Of a stretch of DNA of 64,000 nt, positions 27,808-36,336 are shown piece after piece. The first letter of the stretch is position 1. Every line of letters begins with the position of its first letter. A model generated the notes under the pieces. The model saw nothing but the letters and a program-made list of their open reading frames with translations, did no database searches and was not told where the DNA came from. Position numbers and translations under genes: made by a program. Source of the DNA: Portibacter marinus (GTDB lineage: Bacteria > Bacteroidota > Bacteroidia > Chitinophagales > Saprospiraceae); assembly GCF_021533195.1 (NCBI RefSeq), contig NZ_JAJNKB010000001.1, positions 372,001 through 436,000 on the forward strand. Reading direction: 5' to 3'.

Positions 27808-29730
27808 TTAGTTTTTATCATCCACTTCCTCAAATTCAACATCTGTCACCTCTTCACTATCACCACCTCCTGCAGAACCATTGCCCTCAGCTCCGGGATC
27901 ATCTGCAGTTGCTCCTTCAGCTCCTCCTTGAGTATTGGCATACATGTCCTGGCTAGCTGCCTGCCATGCTGCGTTTAACCTTTCAGTGGCTGAATTCACT
28001 TTATCCAGATCCTGAATCTTGTGCGCTTCTTTCAAATCTGTCAATGCTGAGTCAATAGCCTCTTTCTTGTCTGCAGGTAATTTCTCACCATGCTCCTCAA
28101 GCTGCTTTTCAGTCTGGAAGATCAAATTATCAGCTGCATTCAAGGCATCGACTTTTTCTCGTGCTGCTTTATCAGCTTCCGCATTTGCTTCAGCTTCAGC
28201 TTTCATTTTTTCAATCTCTTCCTTAGAAAGACCTGTAGAAGCCTCGATTCTAATGTTTTGCTCTTTATTTGTTCCTTTATCCTTGGCAGAAACATTCAAA
28301 ATACCATTGGCATCAATATCAAATGAAACTTCAATCTGAGGTGTACCTCTTCTGGCCGGTGGAATTCCATCCAGAATGAATCGACCTACACTTCTGTTAT
28401 CTCTTGCCATCGGTCTTTCTCCCTGAAGAATGTGAACCTCTACAGAAGGTTGATTGTCTGCAGCAGTCGAATATATTTTAGACTTCTTGGTAGGAATGGT
28501 CGAATTGGCTTCAATCACCACATCGTATACGCCACCCATTGTCTCTATACCGAAAGATAGCGGCGTTACATCCAGTAATAAAACATCCTGTACATCACCA
28601 CTTAATACACCACCTTGAATTGCTGCACCGATTGCCACCACCTCATCAGGGTTGACACTCTTATTCGGTTTCTTACCGAAAAACTTTTCTACTTCTTCCT
28701 GAATTCTAGGAATTCTGGTTGAACCACCGACAAGGATTACTTCATCAATTTCATTCTTTGAAATTCCGGCATCTTTCAGGGCTTCCTGACATGGCTTCAA
28801 TGTTCTTTCCACTAGCGCATCTGCCAATTGCTCGAATTTTGCTCTTGAAAGTTTGACGACCAGGTGCTTTGGCACACCATCCACAGCAGTGATGTAAGGC
28901 AGGTTGATTTCTGTCTCTGTAGAAGAAGAAAGTTCAATTTTCGCCTTTTCAGCAGCCTCTTTTAGTCTTTGAAGAGCCATAGGGTCTTTCCTTAGGTCAA
29001 TGTTTTCTTGCTGCTTGAAAGTCTCAGCAAGGTGCTCGATTATGACCTGGTCAAAATCGTCACCACCTAAGTGTGTATCTCCATTGGTAGATTTTACTTC
29101 AAATACACCATCTCCTAATTCCAGGATAGATATATCGAAAGTACCACCACCTAAGTCATATACTGCAATGGTCTGATCTTTGCCTTGCTTATCAAAACCA
29201 TAAGAAAGTGCTGCAGCAGTTGGCTCGTTAATAATCCTCTTCACCTCTAAACCGGCAATTTCTCCGGCTTCCTTAGTGGCTTGTCTTTGAGAATCGTTAA
29301 AGTATGCAGGAACAGTAATTACTGCTTCTGTTACTTCGCTACCCAGAAAATCTTCTGCTGTTTTTTTCATTTTCTGAAGAACCATAGCAGATATTTCCTG
29401 TGGAGTATATTTTCTGTCACCGATTTCAACTCTTACGGTGTTATTGTCTCCTTTCACCACTTTGTAAGAAGTTCTTTTAGCTTCATCTGAAACTTCAGAG
29501 AACCTGCTTCCCATAAATCTTTTAATGGAAGAAACTGTTTTAGTAGGATTGGTGATCGCTTGTCTTTTCGCCGGGTCTCCAATCTTTCGCTCTCCATTGT
29601 CTAAGAATGCAACGATAGAAGGTGTGGTTCTCCTTCCTTCGTCATTAGGGATTACAACTGGCTCGTTTCCTTCCATGACGGCTACACACGAGTTTGTTGT
29701 TCCTAAATCTATTCCAATGATCTTACCCAT
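27808..29730 (-). CDS. dnaK: Chaperone protein DnaK (Hsp70)
   Basis: This is a full-length 640-residue Hsp70. The ATPase domain begins [17 protein letters not shown], with the phosphate-2 motif [17 protein letters not shown] and the adenosine motif [13 protein letters not shown]. The substrate domain and a Gly/Ala-rich linker end in the conserved acidic tail [14 protein letters not shown]. DnaK folds and protects cytoplasmic proteins with DnaJ and GrpE, neither of which is next to it here. No CIRCE operator was found in the 5' region. Confidence 0.98.
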   Translation of the reverse strand: MGKIIGIDLGTTNSCVAVMEGNEPVVIPNDEGRRTTPSIVAFLDNGERKIGDPAKRQAITNPTKTVSSIKRFMGSRFSEVSDEAKRTSYKVVKGDNNTVRVEIGDRKYTPQEISAMVLQKMKKTAEDFLGSEVTEAVITVPAYFNDSQRQATKEAGEIAGLEVKRIINEPTAAALSYGFDKQGKDQTIAVYDLGGGTFDISILELGDGVFEVKSTNGDTHLGGDDFDQVIIEHLAETFKQQENIDLRKDPMALQRLKEAAEKAKIELSSSTETEINLPYITAVDGVPKHLVVKLSRAKFEQLADALVERTLKPCQEALKDAGISKNEIDEVILVGGSTRIPRIQEEVEKFFGKKPNKSVNPDEVVAIGAAIQGGVLSGDVQDVLLLDVTPLSFGIETMGGVYDVVIEANSTIPTKKSKIYSTAADNQPSVEVHILQGERPMARDNRSVGRFILDGIPPARRGTPQIEVSFDIDANGILNVSAKDKGTNKEQNIRIEASTGLSKEEIEKMKAEAEANAEADKAAREKVDALNAADNLIFQTEKQLEEHGEKLPADKKEAIDSALTDLKEAHKIQDLDKVNSATERLNAAWQAASQDMYANTQGGAEGATADDPGAEGNGSAGGGDSEEVTDVEFEEVDDKN

Positions 29731-30394
29731 TTTATATTATTTTTTGTGATTTTAATTTACGTTACACTATTTATATAATCAATCCATATGCCAAGGGGTT
29801 CGATCTGACATTTTGTACATCATACCGTTAAGATCTCTCATTTAGACATGACAAAAAGGTAAAAAGGGTGTCAGAATGGCGGCGATTATGATTTCTGGGC
29901 CTGGCAAAAATCACTGGCCAGCTTGCTGCCTCGGGACTGGTAAAGTTTATTTCGGAGCTTGGTTGCCTCGGAACTCATAAATTCAATTTGCATGAGCTGC
30001 TTAAACTTGAGGACCACTGAGCAAAAGGTGTAAAATTGCAATCTGAAAATACATTAAGAATAGCTTATCATTGAATTACGGTCATTATAATCCTCCGAAC
30101 AATACTATTCTAAAGGTCGTTGCTGACCTGGAAATTGAAAATCTTTAGTATGGAAAGAAAGGTTCTCTCTTGGTGTTGATTGATCACTTTAGATCATTGG
30201 ATCATATACAAATCAAAATATTTGATAAAATGGAATCAGTATATTCGTGAAGAGCTAATTTTGCCCTATTTTTTAGATTTTAGAAGAAAAATGTAAATTA
30301 GAAATCAATCACTGCCAAGGATTTCTATCATGATACTCTATCAAACTGTATTTACCCTTATTGAACTCTACTAAATTTCTTAATAATCCTGAAT
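29731..30394. other. 664-bp intergenic region without a recognisable gene
   Basis: It holds the dnaK promoter region at the left and the xylanase promoter region at the right. Between them a 13-nt near-repeat (TGCCTCGGGACT and TGCCTCGGAACT) occurs around 29925-29975. Short frames are present but none resembles a known family; decayed coding sequence is possible. No RNA motif was recognised. Confidence 0.5.
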
Positions 30395-32606
30395 ATGCAT
30401 TTACCATCCACTTTCCACTTCAATCTAGCAAATTTTAGTACCGCTATGTTTTTAGTCTGTTTTTGCTCTGTAGATACGCTAAATGGACAGGCAGGTCTTC
30501 ATCATTTAGCTGATGATAAAAAGGTTTTTATTGGAAATATAATCAGTAACGCGCACCTTGATAACCCGGATAATTTCAGAGGTGGCAAGGCTACTGAACA
30601 TCTTCTTGAGGAATATAATCTGACCGTTCTTGAGAATTACATGAAAATGAGTTTCGTTCTTCCAAGCGCGCTACCGAATAACATTCACGAGTTGTCTGTA
30701 GAAGAATTTAAAGCAATTTTGACAGCTGATAAGATAGAAGAATTTCTTGGGAATGAGAAGTGGCAAGGCTTACGAAAGCGAGGTCATGCAATGATATGGT
30801 ACAACCAAGCCCCGGAATGGTTGAATCTTGCAGGACCAACCTGGACAGGTCAACAAGTATTTGACTTTTCAAGGAAATATATATTGGCCTTAGGACAGAT
30901 TTGTGGAGATCGAGTAGAAGAGTGGGATGTTATAAACGAGTCGATCGCTGATTCACCTTCCAATGGAAAAGGCCAATGGAGAAAAGGTACCTGGTATAGA
31001 AGAGCAAATGATGGAAGTATGACTGAATGGGGGGAAGCGACTTATGAAAATTATATTAAAATGCTTTTCTCATGGGCTAGAGAAGCCCAACCTAATGCCA
31101 GGTTACACCTCAATGACTATGGCATTGAGCTTTTTAATTCTAACCCCAGCTCTAAGAATTTCTTTATGAGAGAAAAGGTAAAAGCTTTAAAGGACTGTGG
31201 AGCACCTATAGATGGAGTTGGGTTTCAATCCCATTTTGTTTTATCGGCAATGGTCGATGCCAGCGGCGAACTAAATCAGGGTTTTATTGATGCGGTTGCA
31301 GCCACTATGCAAGATTTGGCAGAGGCTGATCTCGAAGTAGCTGTTACCGAATTGGATATTAGAATTTGTAATGAGGATCGGGAAGAAGCGCTTCAAGAGG
31401 TTGCATTTAGCCTATTGTGAAATGGCTTGGTCTCAGCCGAATTGCCACGAGGTGCTTATTTGGGGGCTTCGCGATGAGGATAATTGGATAACCTTAAGAA
31501 ACGATGGGTTTTTCATGGGATGCCAGGATGCAGTCATTGCTGAAGGTGATTCCTATGATAAGAAAGCAGCGTACATGGGAGTCGAGAATGCTTTAAATAC
31601 TTTGCCGGAAAGTGATGATTTTGGCTTCAGTCCTCTTAATGAAGGTGATGGATCTACGGCGGCATGCGGAGGAATAGGAGTTTTGGAACCCGCACTTTTA
31701 TCTATACAAGGGCCTAGAGCAGTGAATCCTGGCGATATAGTTGAGTTATCCATTGAATATGTGGCAGGCATGAATCAAGACCTAGTGGTGTGGTTTCAAT
31801 TGGACGAAAATCCCTTTACGGTGTATAGTCAGCAAACTATCGATTTGGAAGAAGGGGAATCTTCAGTCAATATAATACTTGAGATTCCATCCGACGTCAG
31901 CGTAGCTACTAATGCATATCGATATCTGGCTTTCGTTACTCCTGACGGAGCCGATCCCGGAGAGAGTTTGACGCAAATTATTCAAAATAGGGTCAGTGTT
32001 TTAGGGGAAGGTAGTCAACTAATCATATCCAGTAATGGTCCGGAGCAAGTAACACCAGGTGAGACGGTTAGGTTCAATGTTTCTTATAGCGCAGTTGAGG
32101 ATCAGGAGATTGTGGTTTGGTTTCAACTAGATCAATCACCCTTTACAACGTATCAGGAATTTAGACAAGAAGCATTAATAGGCCAGAATGAGTTGGAAAT
32201 TGAGTTGGAAATTCCTTCAGATGTGCCAATTGCACAAGATGCATACCAGTATCAAACACTATTGGTACCTACAGGTGGCTCCTGGCCCGATCGTATTTCA
32301 AATTTTGCTTTGACCAACATCGATGTTGTCATCGCGTCAAGTACTGGTGAGGAGACTTTTGATAAAACTTCGTTAAAAGTTTACCCAAATCCTACAGATG
32401 GGTCCTTTTTTATCCGATTGCCAGAAAATATAAAAAATATGAATGTGCAAATTTTTACGTCATCTGGAACATTAGTGCAAGCATCTCAAATACCGCAAGG
32501 AACTGAAGTCTTTGAAATCGGAAACTCACTGTTGCTTCCTGGAGTATACTATCTGCGCTTTAAAAAGGGTAATGAAATAACGATTCGAAAGATCGTTAAG
32601 TATTGA
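30395..32606 (+). pseudogene. GH10 endo-1,4-beta-xylanase with two tandem beta domains and T9SS tail, one frameshift
   Basis: The first frame (to 31420) carries a signal peptide and most of a GH10 barrel: acid/base E182 in EEWDVINES and nucleophile E319 in VAVTELDIR. The barrel's last strand continues in another frame (AYCEMAWSQPNCHEVLIWG), so one extra base lies at the TTT of 31406-31408. Skipping one T joins the frames cleanly. After the barrel come two similar ~95-residue domains (each with VVWFQLD … PFT.Y … EIPSDV) and a type A T9SS domain (VYPNPTDGSFFI … IRKIVKY). Without the frameshift this would be a secreted hemicellulase. It may be a true mutation or a sequencing error. Confidence 0.88.
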
Positions 32607-32652
32607 GTCTAAAGCAGATGTATTCTTAATTCAATTAAAAAGTAATCCACAA

Positions 32653-33000
32653 ATGACTTACTATCTCCTCCAGATTGAAAATTAGAAGAATGATATACCC
32701 TTAGGGGGAGGGGGAAATAGATGGATTACACTGGTTTCAAAAGAGGCGCAAGATGGTCCTGAAATCCTCCTGGAACCAATACCATTGCATTTTGAACCTG
32801 CCGTAGTATATCAAGAGGTATTGAAATGTGCTGGAAATCCATGGACGCAGTTTGATGTGGATAGCGTTGATGAGTAATATGAAAGGTTGTCAAAACTTGG
32901 TGTATAATTCAGCGTTAAGCCAAACGATGCCGGGACGGTTAAAATTGCGGTTTTCGATGATACATGTGGGAATAATATACAACTTATTGAGATGCTTTAA
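32653..33000 (+). pseudogene. VOC (glyoxalase/bleomycin-resistance) superfamily pseudogene
   Basis: One frame ending with TAA at 32998 reads as a VOC-fold protein: NRWITLVSKEAQDGPEILLE, then QFDVDSVDE, YERLSKLGV and the typical C-terminus VKIAVFDDTCGNNIQLIEML. The frame is interrupted by TAG at 32683 and TAA at 32875 and 32905, each replacing one ordinary codon, while the flanking family sequence stays in register. The N-terminal metal-ligand region is eroded. This is a dead relative of small dioxygenase/resistance proteins. Confidence 0.8.
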
Positions 33001-33057
33001 GGCATTTCATCATTACGTAAGCACAACGGAAAAAAGTATTATTAGTGTAATCCTTGT

Positions 33058-33088
33058 TTTGTAACATCATATTTATCTAATATCTTTC
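33058..33088 (+). promoter_or_regulatory. Bacteroidota-type promoter for the DUF1801 gene
   Basis: TTTG at 33058-33061, then exactly 19 nt, then TATCTTTC at 33081-33088 (one mismatch to TAnnTTTG). This is the textbook spacing and lies about 20 nt before the TTG start at 33108. Confidence 0.6.
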
Positions 33089-33107
33089 AATTCATAAAGC
33101 AATTATT

Positions 33108-33500
33108 TTGAATGTAGAGGTGCAGAACTATATCAAAAATTTACCAGGAGATGAGCAGGAGATTGGTCACACATTGGCAGGCTACTTATTAAAAAATTTG
33201 CCAGAAGCTGAATATAAGATCTGGCATCGACAACCTGTATGGTTTTTGGACCAAAATCCATTTACTGGGTTTAGCAGCATAAAGGCCGGCATCCGATTGA
33301 TGTTTTGGAGCGGAGCTAGTTTTAATGAAACTAAACTCAAAGCAGGTACGGGTAAATTTATGGATGCATCTATCATCTACAGTTCTGTAGGAGAAATTGA
33401 AAAGGAAGAAATAATCTCCTGGTTCCAGAAAGCTCGTCTAATTCAATGGGACTACAAAAATGTGATGAAGCGTATGGGGAAATTGATTCGATTAAAATAA
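33108..33500 (+). CDS. DUF1801 domain protein (YdhG-like)
   Basis: The 130-residue protein has the DUF1801 pattern: a helical start (VQNYIKNLPGDEQEIGHTLAGYLLKNLP), an EAEYKIWHRQPVWFL strand region, and a C-terminal helix (EIISWFQKARLIQWDYKNVMKR). These proteins share the YjbR/CyaY-like fold and have no firm function. The start is TTG at 33108, supported by the promoter just upstream and the lack of an in-frame ATG. It is intact, unlike the two genes before it. Confidence 0.8.
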   Translation: MNVEVQNYIKNLPGDEQEIGHTLAGYLLKNLPEAEYKIWHRQPVWFLDQNPFTGFSSIKAGIRLMFWSGASFNETKLKAGTGKFMDASIIYSSVGEIEKEEIISWFQKARLIQWDYKNVMKRMGKLIRLK

Positions 33501-33524
33501 TTTTCTAAAATTTTTCAAGTATAT

Positions 33525-34295
33525 ATGAAGCAATTAATTTACTTACTATTCATTTTACCGTCTTTTGTACTGGCTCAAAATATCAAACTCGAAGGGGAAG
33601 CTCATATTACTGTGATTTCAAAAAACAATGGATCCGATAGTTTGGTGGTGACTGATGGTGGTGGCAAGCTTGGATGGAAAGAGTTGTCCTCCTTGATCAA
33701 TTCATTGCATCACATAGGTGATTTGAAGCAAAGCCTATTTCCATCAGATCATGATGGATGGTATGCACTGGACGGGAGAGATATTAATACACTTCCCGCC
33801 CCAGCAAAGCAAGCCGCGATTGATTTAGGTTTTGTTGCGAATCTTCCTGATATGTCTGGAAGGATGTTGAAGCACCAGGAACAAGGTGAATTTTTAGGAC
33901 AATTAAGTGGTAGTAACGAAATAAATTTGACAGTTGAGAATTTACCATCTTATAACCTTCCACTGGCAACCACTAGTCAGAATACCCATTCTCATAATGT
34001 AAGTGGAGTAGCACACCGTGCTGGTGGACATAGACATTGGTACAATGATAAATATTACCGTGATACTGGCTTTGATCCAGATTTTGCTACACCAGAGGGA
34101 GATCAAGTTGGTATAGTACGGGATGAACTTGCACGAATACACGAAGAGGGTTCGCATGAGCACACCATTTCCGGAACGGCAGAAAACGAAAGCCATGATC
34201 ATTCAGTGCTGGTAAATAGTGGGGGATCTGGAACTCCTGTTGTGCTAGAACCAAGCAATATGGTGACCTTAGCGTACGTGTTTTTAGGTCAATAG
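33525..34295 (+). CDS. Exported phage-collar-domain protein with His-rich HxH motifs
   Basis: The 256-residue product has a signal peptide (…FVLAQ) and then a domain of the phage tail collar / microcystin-dependent protein type: DHDGWYALDGRDI followed by VANLPDMSGRMLKH. The second half is rich in paired histidines (THSHN, GGHRHW, SHEH, SHDH), like the metal-binding HxH repeats in long tail-fibre tips. No T9SS tail is present. A trimeric, metal-stabilised surface fibre is plausible. It follows the DUF1801 gene by 24 nt and stands at the left edge of the decayed region. Confidence 0.75.
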   Translation: MKQLIYLLFILPSFVLAQNIKLEGEAHITVISKNNGSDSLVVTDGGGKLGWKELSSLINSLHHIGDLKQSLFPSDHDGWYALDGRDINTLPAPAKQAAIDLGFVANLPDMSGRMLKHQEQGEFLGQLSGSNEINLTVENLPSYNLPLATTSQNTHSHNVSGVAHRAGGHRHWYNDKYYRDTGFDPDFATPEGDQVGIVRDELARIHEEGSHEHTISGTAENESHDHSVLVNSGGSGTPVVLEPSNMVTLAYVFLGQ

Positions 34296-34299
34296 CTTT

Positions 34300-34625
34300 C
34301 TCACAAATGAATAGAATAAGCTGTACTTTCAATTATTTCGAACGAAGGGTTGGCATGGCTGGTAAGCGTAAGTGCGAACGAAGTAGAGTAGCAGTCTGTG
34401 AGGAGCTGAGGTGAGATATCATATATCATGACAAGGCGGTAAGAACGGAACGCAGTGGAGAGCTTACTGCCGTGAGACAACATCGATAGTTATCGGTGCG
34501 CTCTAGCCATGATATGTGCCGAGGGAACTCGACGAACACCGATTTACTGCGCAAGTCTCAGGGCGCCAGCAGAGAGACCTTTAACTATATGCAGCTGGTG
34601 AGGTACGAGTCAGACCTATCTCTTT
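34300..34625. other. Structured non-coding stretch, higher in GC than its surroundings
   Basis: Complementary segments nest: 34423-34430 with 34508-34515 (8 bp) closes a region that contains 34435-34443 with 34463-34471 (9 bp, one G-U) and a short hairpin at 34484-34495. A 12-bp word, GGCATGGCTGGT, at 34352 recurs at 43925. No frame here looks coding. It may be an RNA gene or a mobile-element remnant. Confidence 0.4.
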
Positions 34626-34889
34626 TTATAAACTCTTTTTATAAACTCCTTTTCGGTTTCCTATCTTAATCATTTGAACCACTAAAGCATCATCTTCGAT
34701 GGTATAAAGAATTCTATAGTTTCCTGATCTTATTCGATATTCATTTAGTTTTCCAGATAACGTCACACAGCCTTCAAGTCGTGGTTCTTCCTTGGGCTTA
34801 TTGATTCTTTCAGCGAGTCTTTAGATTTCTTTCTTGGCAAGCGTGGCTAGTTCTTTTAAGGCTGATTTAATAATCCTAACCTCATACAT
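34626..34889 (-). pseudogene. RelE/ParE-family toxin, interrupted by a stop codon
   Basis: Reading from ATG at 34889, the frame gives MYEVRIIKSALKELATLAKK, then TAA at codon 23 (34821-34823), then continues in the same frame as a normal RelE/ParE body: RLAERINKPKEEPRLEGCVT, LSGKLNEYRIRSGNYRILYT, and a C-terminal strand (ALVVQMIKIGNRKGVYKK). A single CAA-to-TAA change explains the stop. The start overlaps the antitoxin stop by 8 bp, the usual layout. A 13-bp tandem duplication sits at the 3' end. The mRNA interferase should be inactive. Confidence 0.85.
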
Positions 34890-35121
34890 ATTTATCCAGA
34901 TTTCCTCTTGCCTTAAATTCTTGCATTACTTCTTCTATTGGATATGATTCTTCTCCTTTTCTGGAAGCTATAATTAGACTATCTAAGATATCTTCTACGA
35001 TATCACCATGCTTTTCTAAGTCGATTTGTACAAACCGCTTTTTATTTTCATCGTCCGTGACGTAGTATATTCCTTCCACTTGCATTCTTTCTGGTTTTAA
35101 AGTTAACGATTCTATTTTCAT
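34882..35121 (-). CDS. Antitoxin of a RelE/ParE-type toxin-antitoxin pair
   Basis: The 79-residue protein starts with a short beta region (MKIESLTLKPERMQVEGIYYVTDDENKKRFVQID) and ends with helices typical of a toxin-binding arm (EEVMQEFKARGNLDKYV). It lies directly before the toxin frame and overlaps it by 8 bp. It is intact while the toxin is broken, so it may now be an orphan antitoxin able to neutralise a homologous toxin elsewhere. The antitoxin subfamily is not identified. Confidence 0.75.
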   Translation of the reverse strand: MKIESLTLKPERMQVEGIYYVTDDENKKRFVQIDLEKHGDIVEDILDSLIIASRKGEESYPIEEVMQEFKARGNLDKYV

Positions 35122-35127
35122 ATTGAT

Positions 35128-35355
35128 TCATTTCAGTGAATGAAAACTCTTCAACTCATCCTCCAGCTCCTCACAATTATAAGTCCAATACCTTTCCGCT
35201 ATGCTGACAAAATTATGTCCTGTCATATACTGAACCTTCCGGATATCATGATGCTTAAGCCAGTGAATAATCAGTGTAGAGCGGATCACTTTACCAGAAC
35301 AGATCTTCCTATTCATCTTCTCAAGTACTCTTAATAAGCTCTTTGAATTTAGTTG
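35128..35355 (-). pseudogene. C-terminal remnant of a tyrosine recombinase
   Basis: About 75 codons after an in-frame stop resemble the end of a Bacteroidota phage-type integrase: GKVIRSTLIIHWLKHHDIRK carries the second catalytic Arg region, QYMTGHNFVSIAERYW the GH box and nucleophile Tyr, and a helical tail (ELEDELKSFHSLK). The N-terminal and first catalytic parts are missing. It marks past integration of a mobile element at this place. Confidence 0.75.
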
Positions 35356-35477
35356 TTAATTATGCGGTTGGAGCGACATTTTTCAAGGAATGATGACCTA
35401 AGAATAAATTTTATTTCGATTTGCAATTAATTTTACTTATATTATTTTTCAAATCGTTAAAAGCATTGTTTTTATCG

Positions 35478-35614
35478 AGATTGCCTGATTAACACCCGGG
35501 AGAAAAGTTCTTCCTTTCTATAAGGAATGATCTATAAGCGACAATTTCTCTTCTGCGATTAGCACACCATGCAGCAAGGGACTCCCACAATCTTCATGTC
35601 GCTCGTGCATAACT
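35478..35614 (+). ncRNA. Conserved structured leader, copy 1, upstream of an S74 gene
   Basis: The blocks are, in order: AGATTG (35478), AACACCC-N-GGAGAAAAG (35491-35507), a variable hairpin (TTCCTT/AAGGAA), AGCGACA (35537), a hairpin CTGC/GCAG displaying TTAGCACAC (35559), ACAATCT (35587), TGTCGCT (35597-35603) and CGTGCATAACT. AGCGACA pairs with TGTCGCT. AGATTG can pair with CAATCT across that helix. The start codon lies 26 nt after the helix. The same order occurs in copy 2 at 45623. Confidence 0.7.
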
Positions 35615-35629
35615 ACATAATTTTTTATC

Positions 35630-36295
35630 ATGAAAGTTTTTACTATAACTTTTACTCTTCTACTATTTACAATATTTTCTCATGCCCAGATGATCGTCGA
35701 TGATGGCGGAGATGTCGGAATAGGTGGCTCTTATGGTTCCACAAAATTTACAGTTCCTTTAGGTCTTGCCCTAGAAGTAAGTGGTGAGGTTTATATGAAT
35801 GGAGGTGTCGGGAAAGGAGTGTACATTCAAGATTACATAGGAGATGTCATTTTTACAGGTGGCTTTAACAACGAAGGATTCCTTGGTAAGTACAATGAAA
35901 GATGGGGAGATATCTATGGAGAAAGTATTCACTATGATAACTTATATCAAGGTTCAGACATTTCAATAAAGGAAAATATCGTTCCTCTAGAATCCGCATT
36001 AGTTAAAATTTTAGCCATTAATGCTGTAAAGTATGATCTTAAAGCATCATATTATGAAAACTCAGACCCAGAGTTAATTGATGAACTAATCTCTAGTGGA
36101 AAAAACAAAGTGGGAGTAATCGCCCAAGAACTAGATGACATCTTACCTAATTTAGTCAAATTCAATGAAGAGGCTGGAATTCATATGGTCAATTATGTAG
36201 ATATGATTCCTTACCTGATCAAAGCCATTCAAGAACAGCAAGTGGTGATTGATGAGCTTAAGTCTAAAGTTAATCTTTTAGAGATTGGAAAATAA
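35630..36295 (+). CDS. Secreted S74 (endosialidase-type intramolecular chaperone) protein, locus A
   Basis: The 221-residue product has a signal peptide (…FSHAQ), a short repeat-like body with GVYIQDYIGDVIF and FLGKYNERWGDIYG, and a C-terminal S74 domain: S109DISIKENI with K114 as the Ser-Lys dyad, spaced five residues as in the family, then GVIAQELDDILPNLV and a coiled coil (YLIKAIQEQQVVIDELKSKV). S74 domains fold trimeric fibres and usually cut themselves off. No T9SS tail is present. It is the first gene behind leader copy 1 and probably heads the locus A operon. Confidence 0.85.
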   Translation: MKVFTITFTLLLFTIFSHAQMIVDDGGDVGIGGSYGSTKFTVPLGLALEVSGEVYMNGGVGKGVYIQDYIGDVIFTGGFNNEGFLGKYNERWGDIYGESIHYDNLYQGSDISIKENIVPLESALVKILAINAVKYDLKASYYENSDPELIDELISSGKNKVGVIAQELDDILPNLVKFNEEAGIHMVNYVDMIPYLIKAIQEQQVVIDELKSKVNLLEIGK

Positions 36296-36336
36296 CACTC
36301 ACAAGTTTCCATTTTCTAATTTCTAAAATATTAAAA

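Noticed and set aside
29798-29812. GGTTCGATC as a tRNA T-arm
   Set aside because: No acceptor stem, D-arm or anticodon arm can be drawn around it.
29731-29860. CIRCE-type heat-shock operator before dnaK
   Set aside because: No TTAGCACTC / GAGTGCTAA pair or near variant is present in the 5' region.
32828-33064. 78-codon plus-strand frame after the xylanase gene
   Set aside because: It is a different frame of the VOC pseudogene; the family similarity lies in the frame that ends at 33000.
34301-34483. Minus-strand 60-codon frame in the structured block
   Set aside because: It runs through the nested inverted repeats and has no start context or family similarity.
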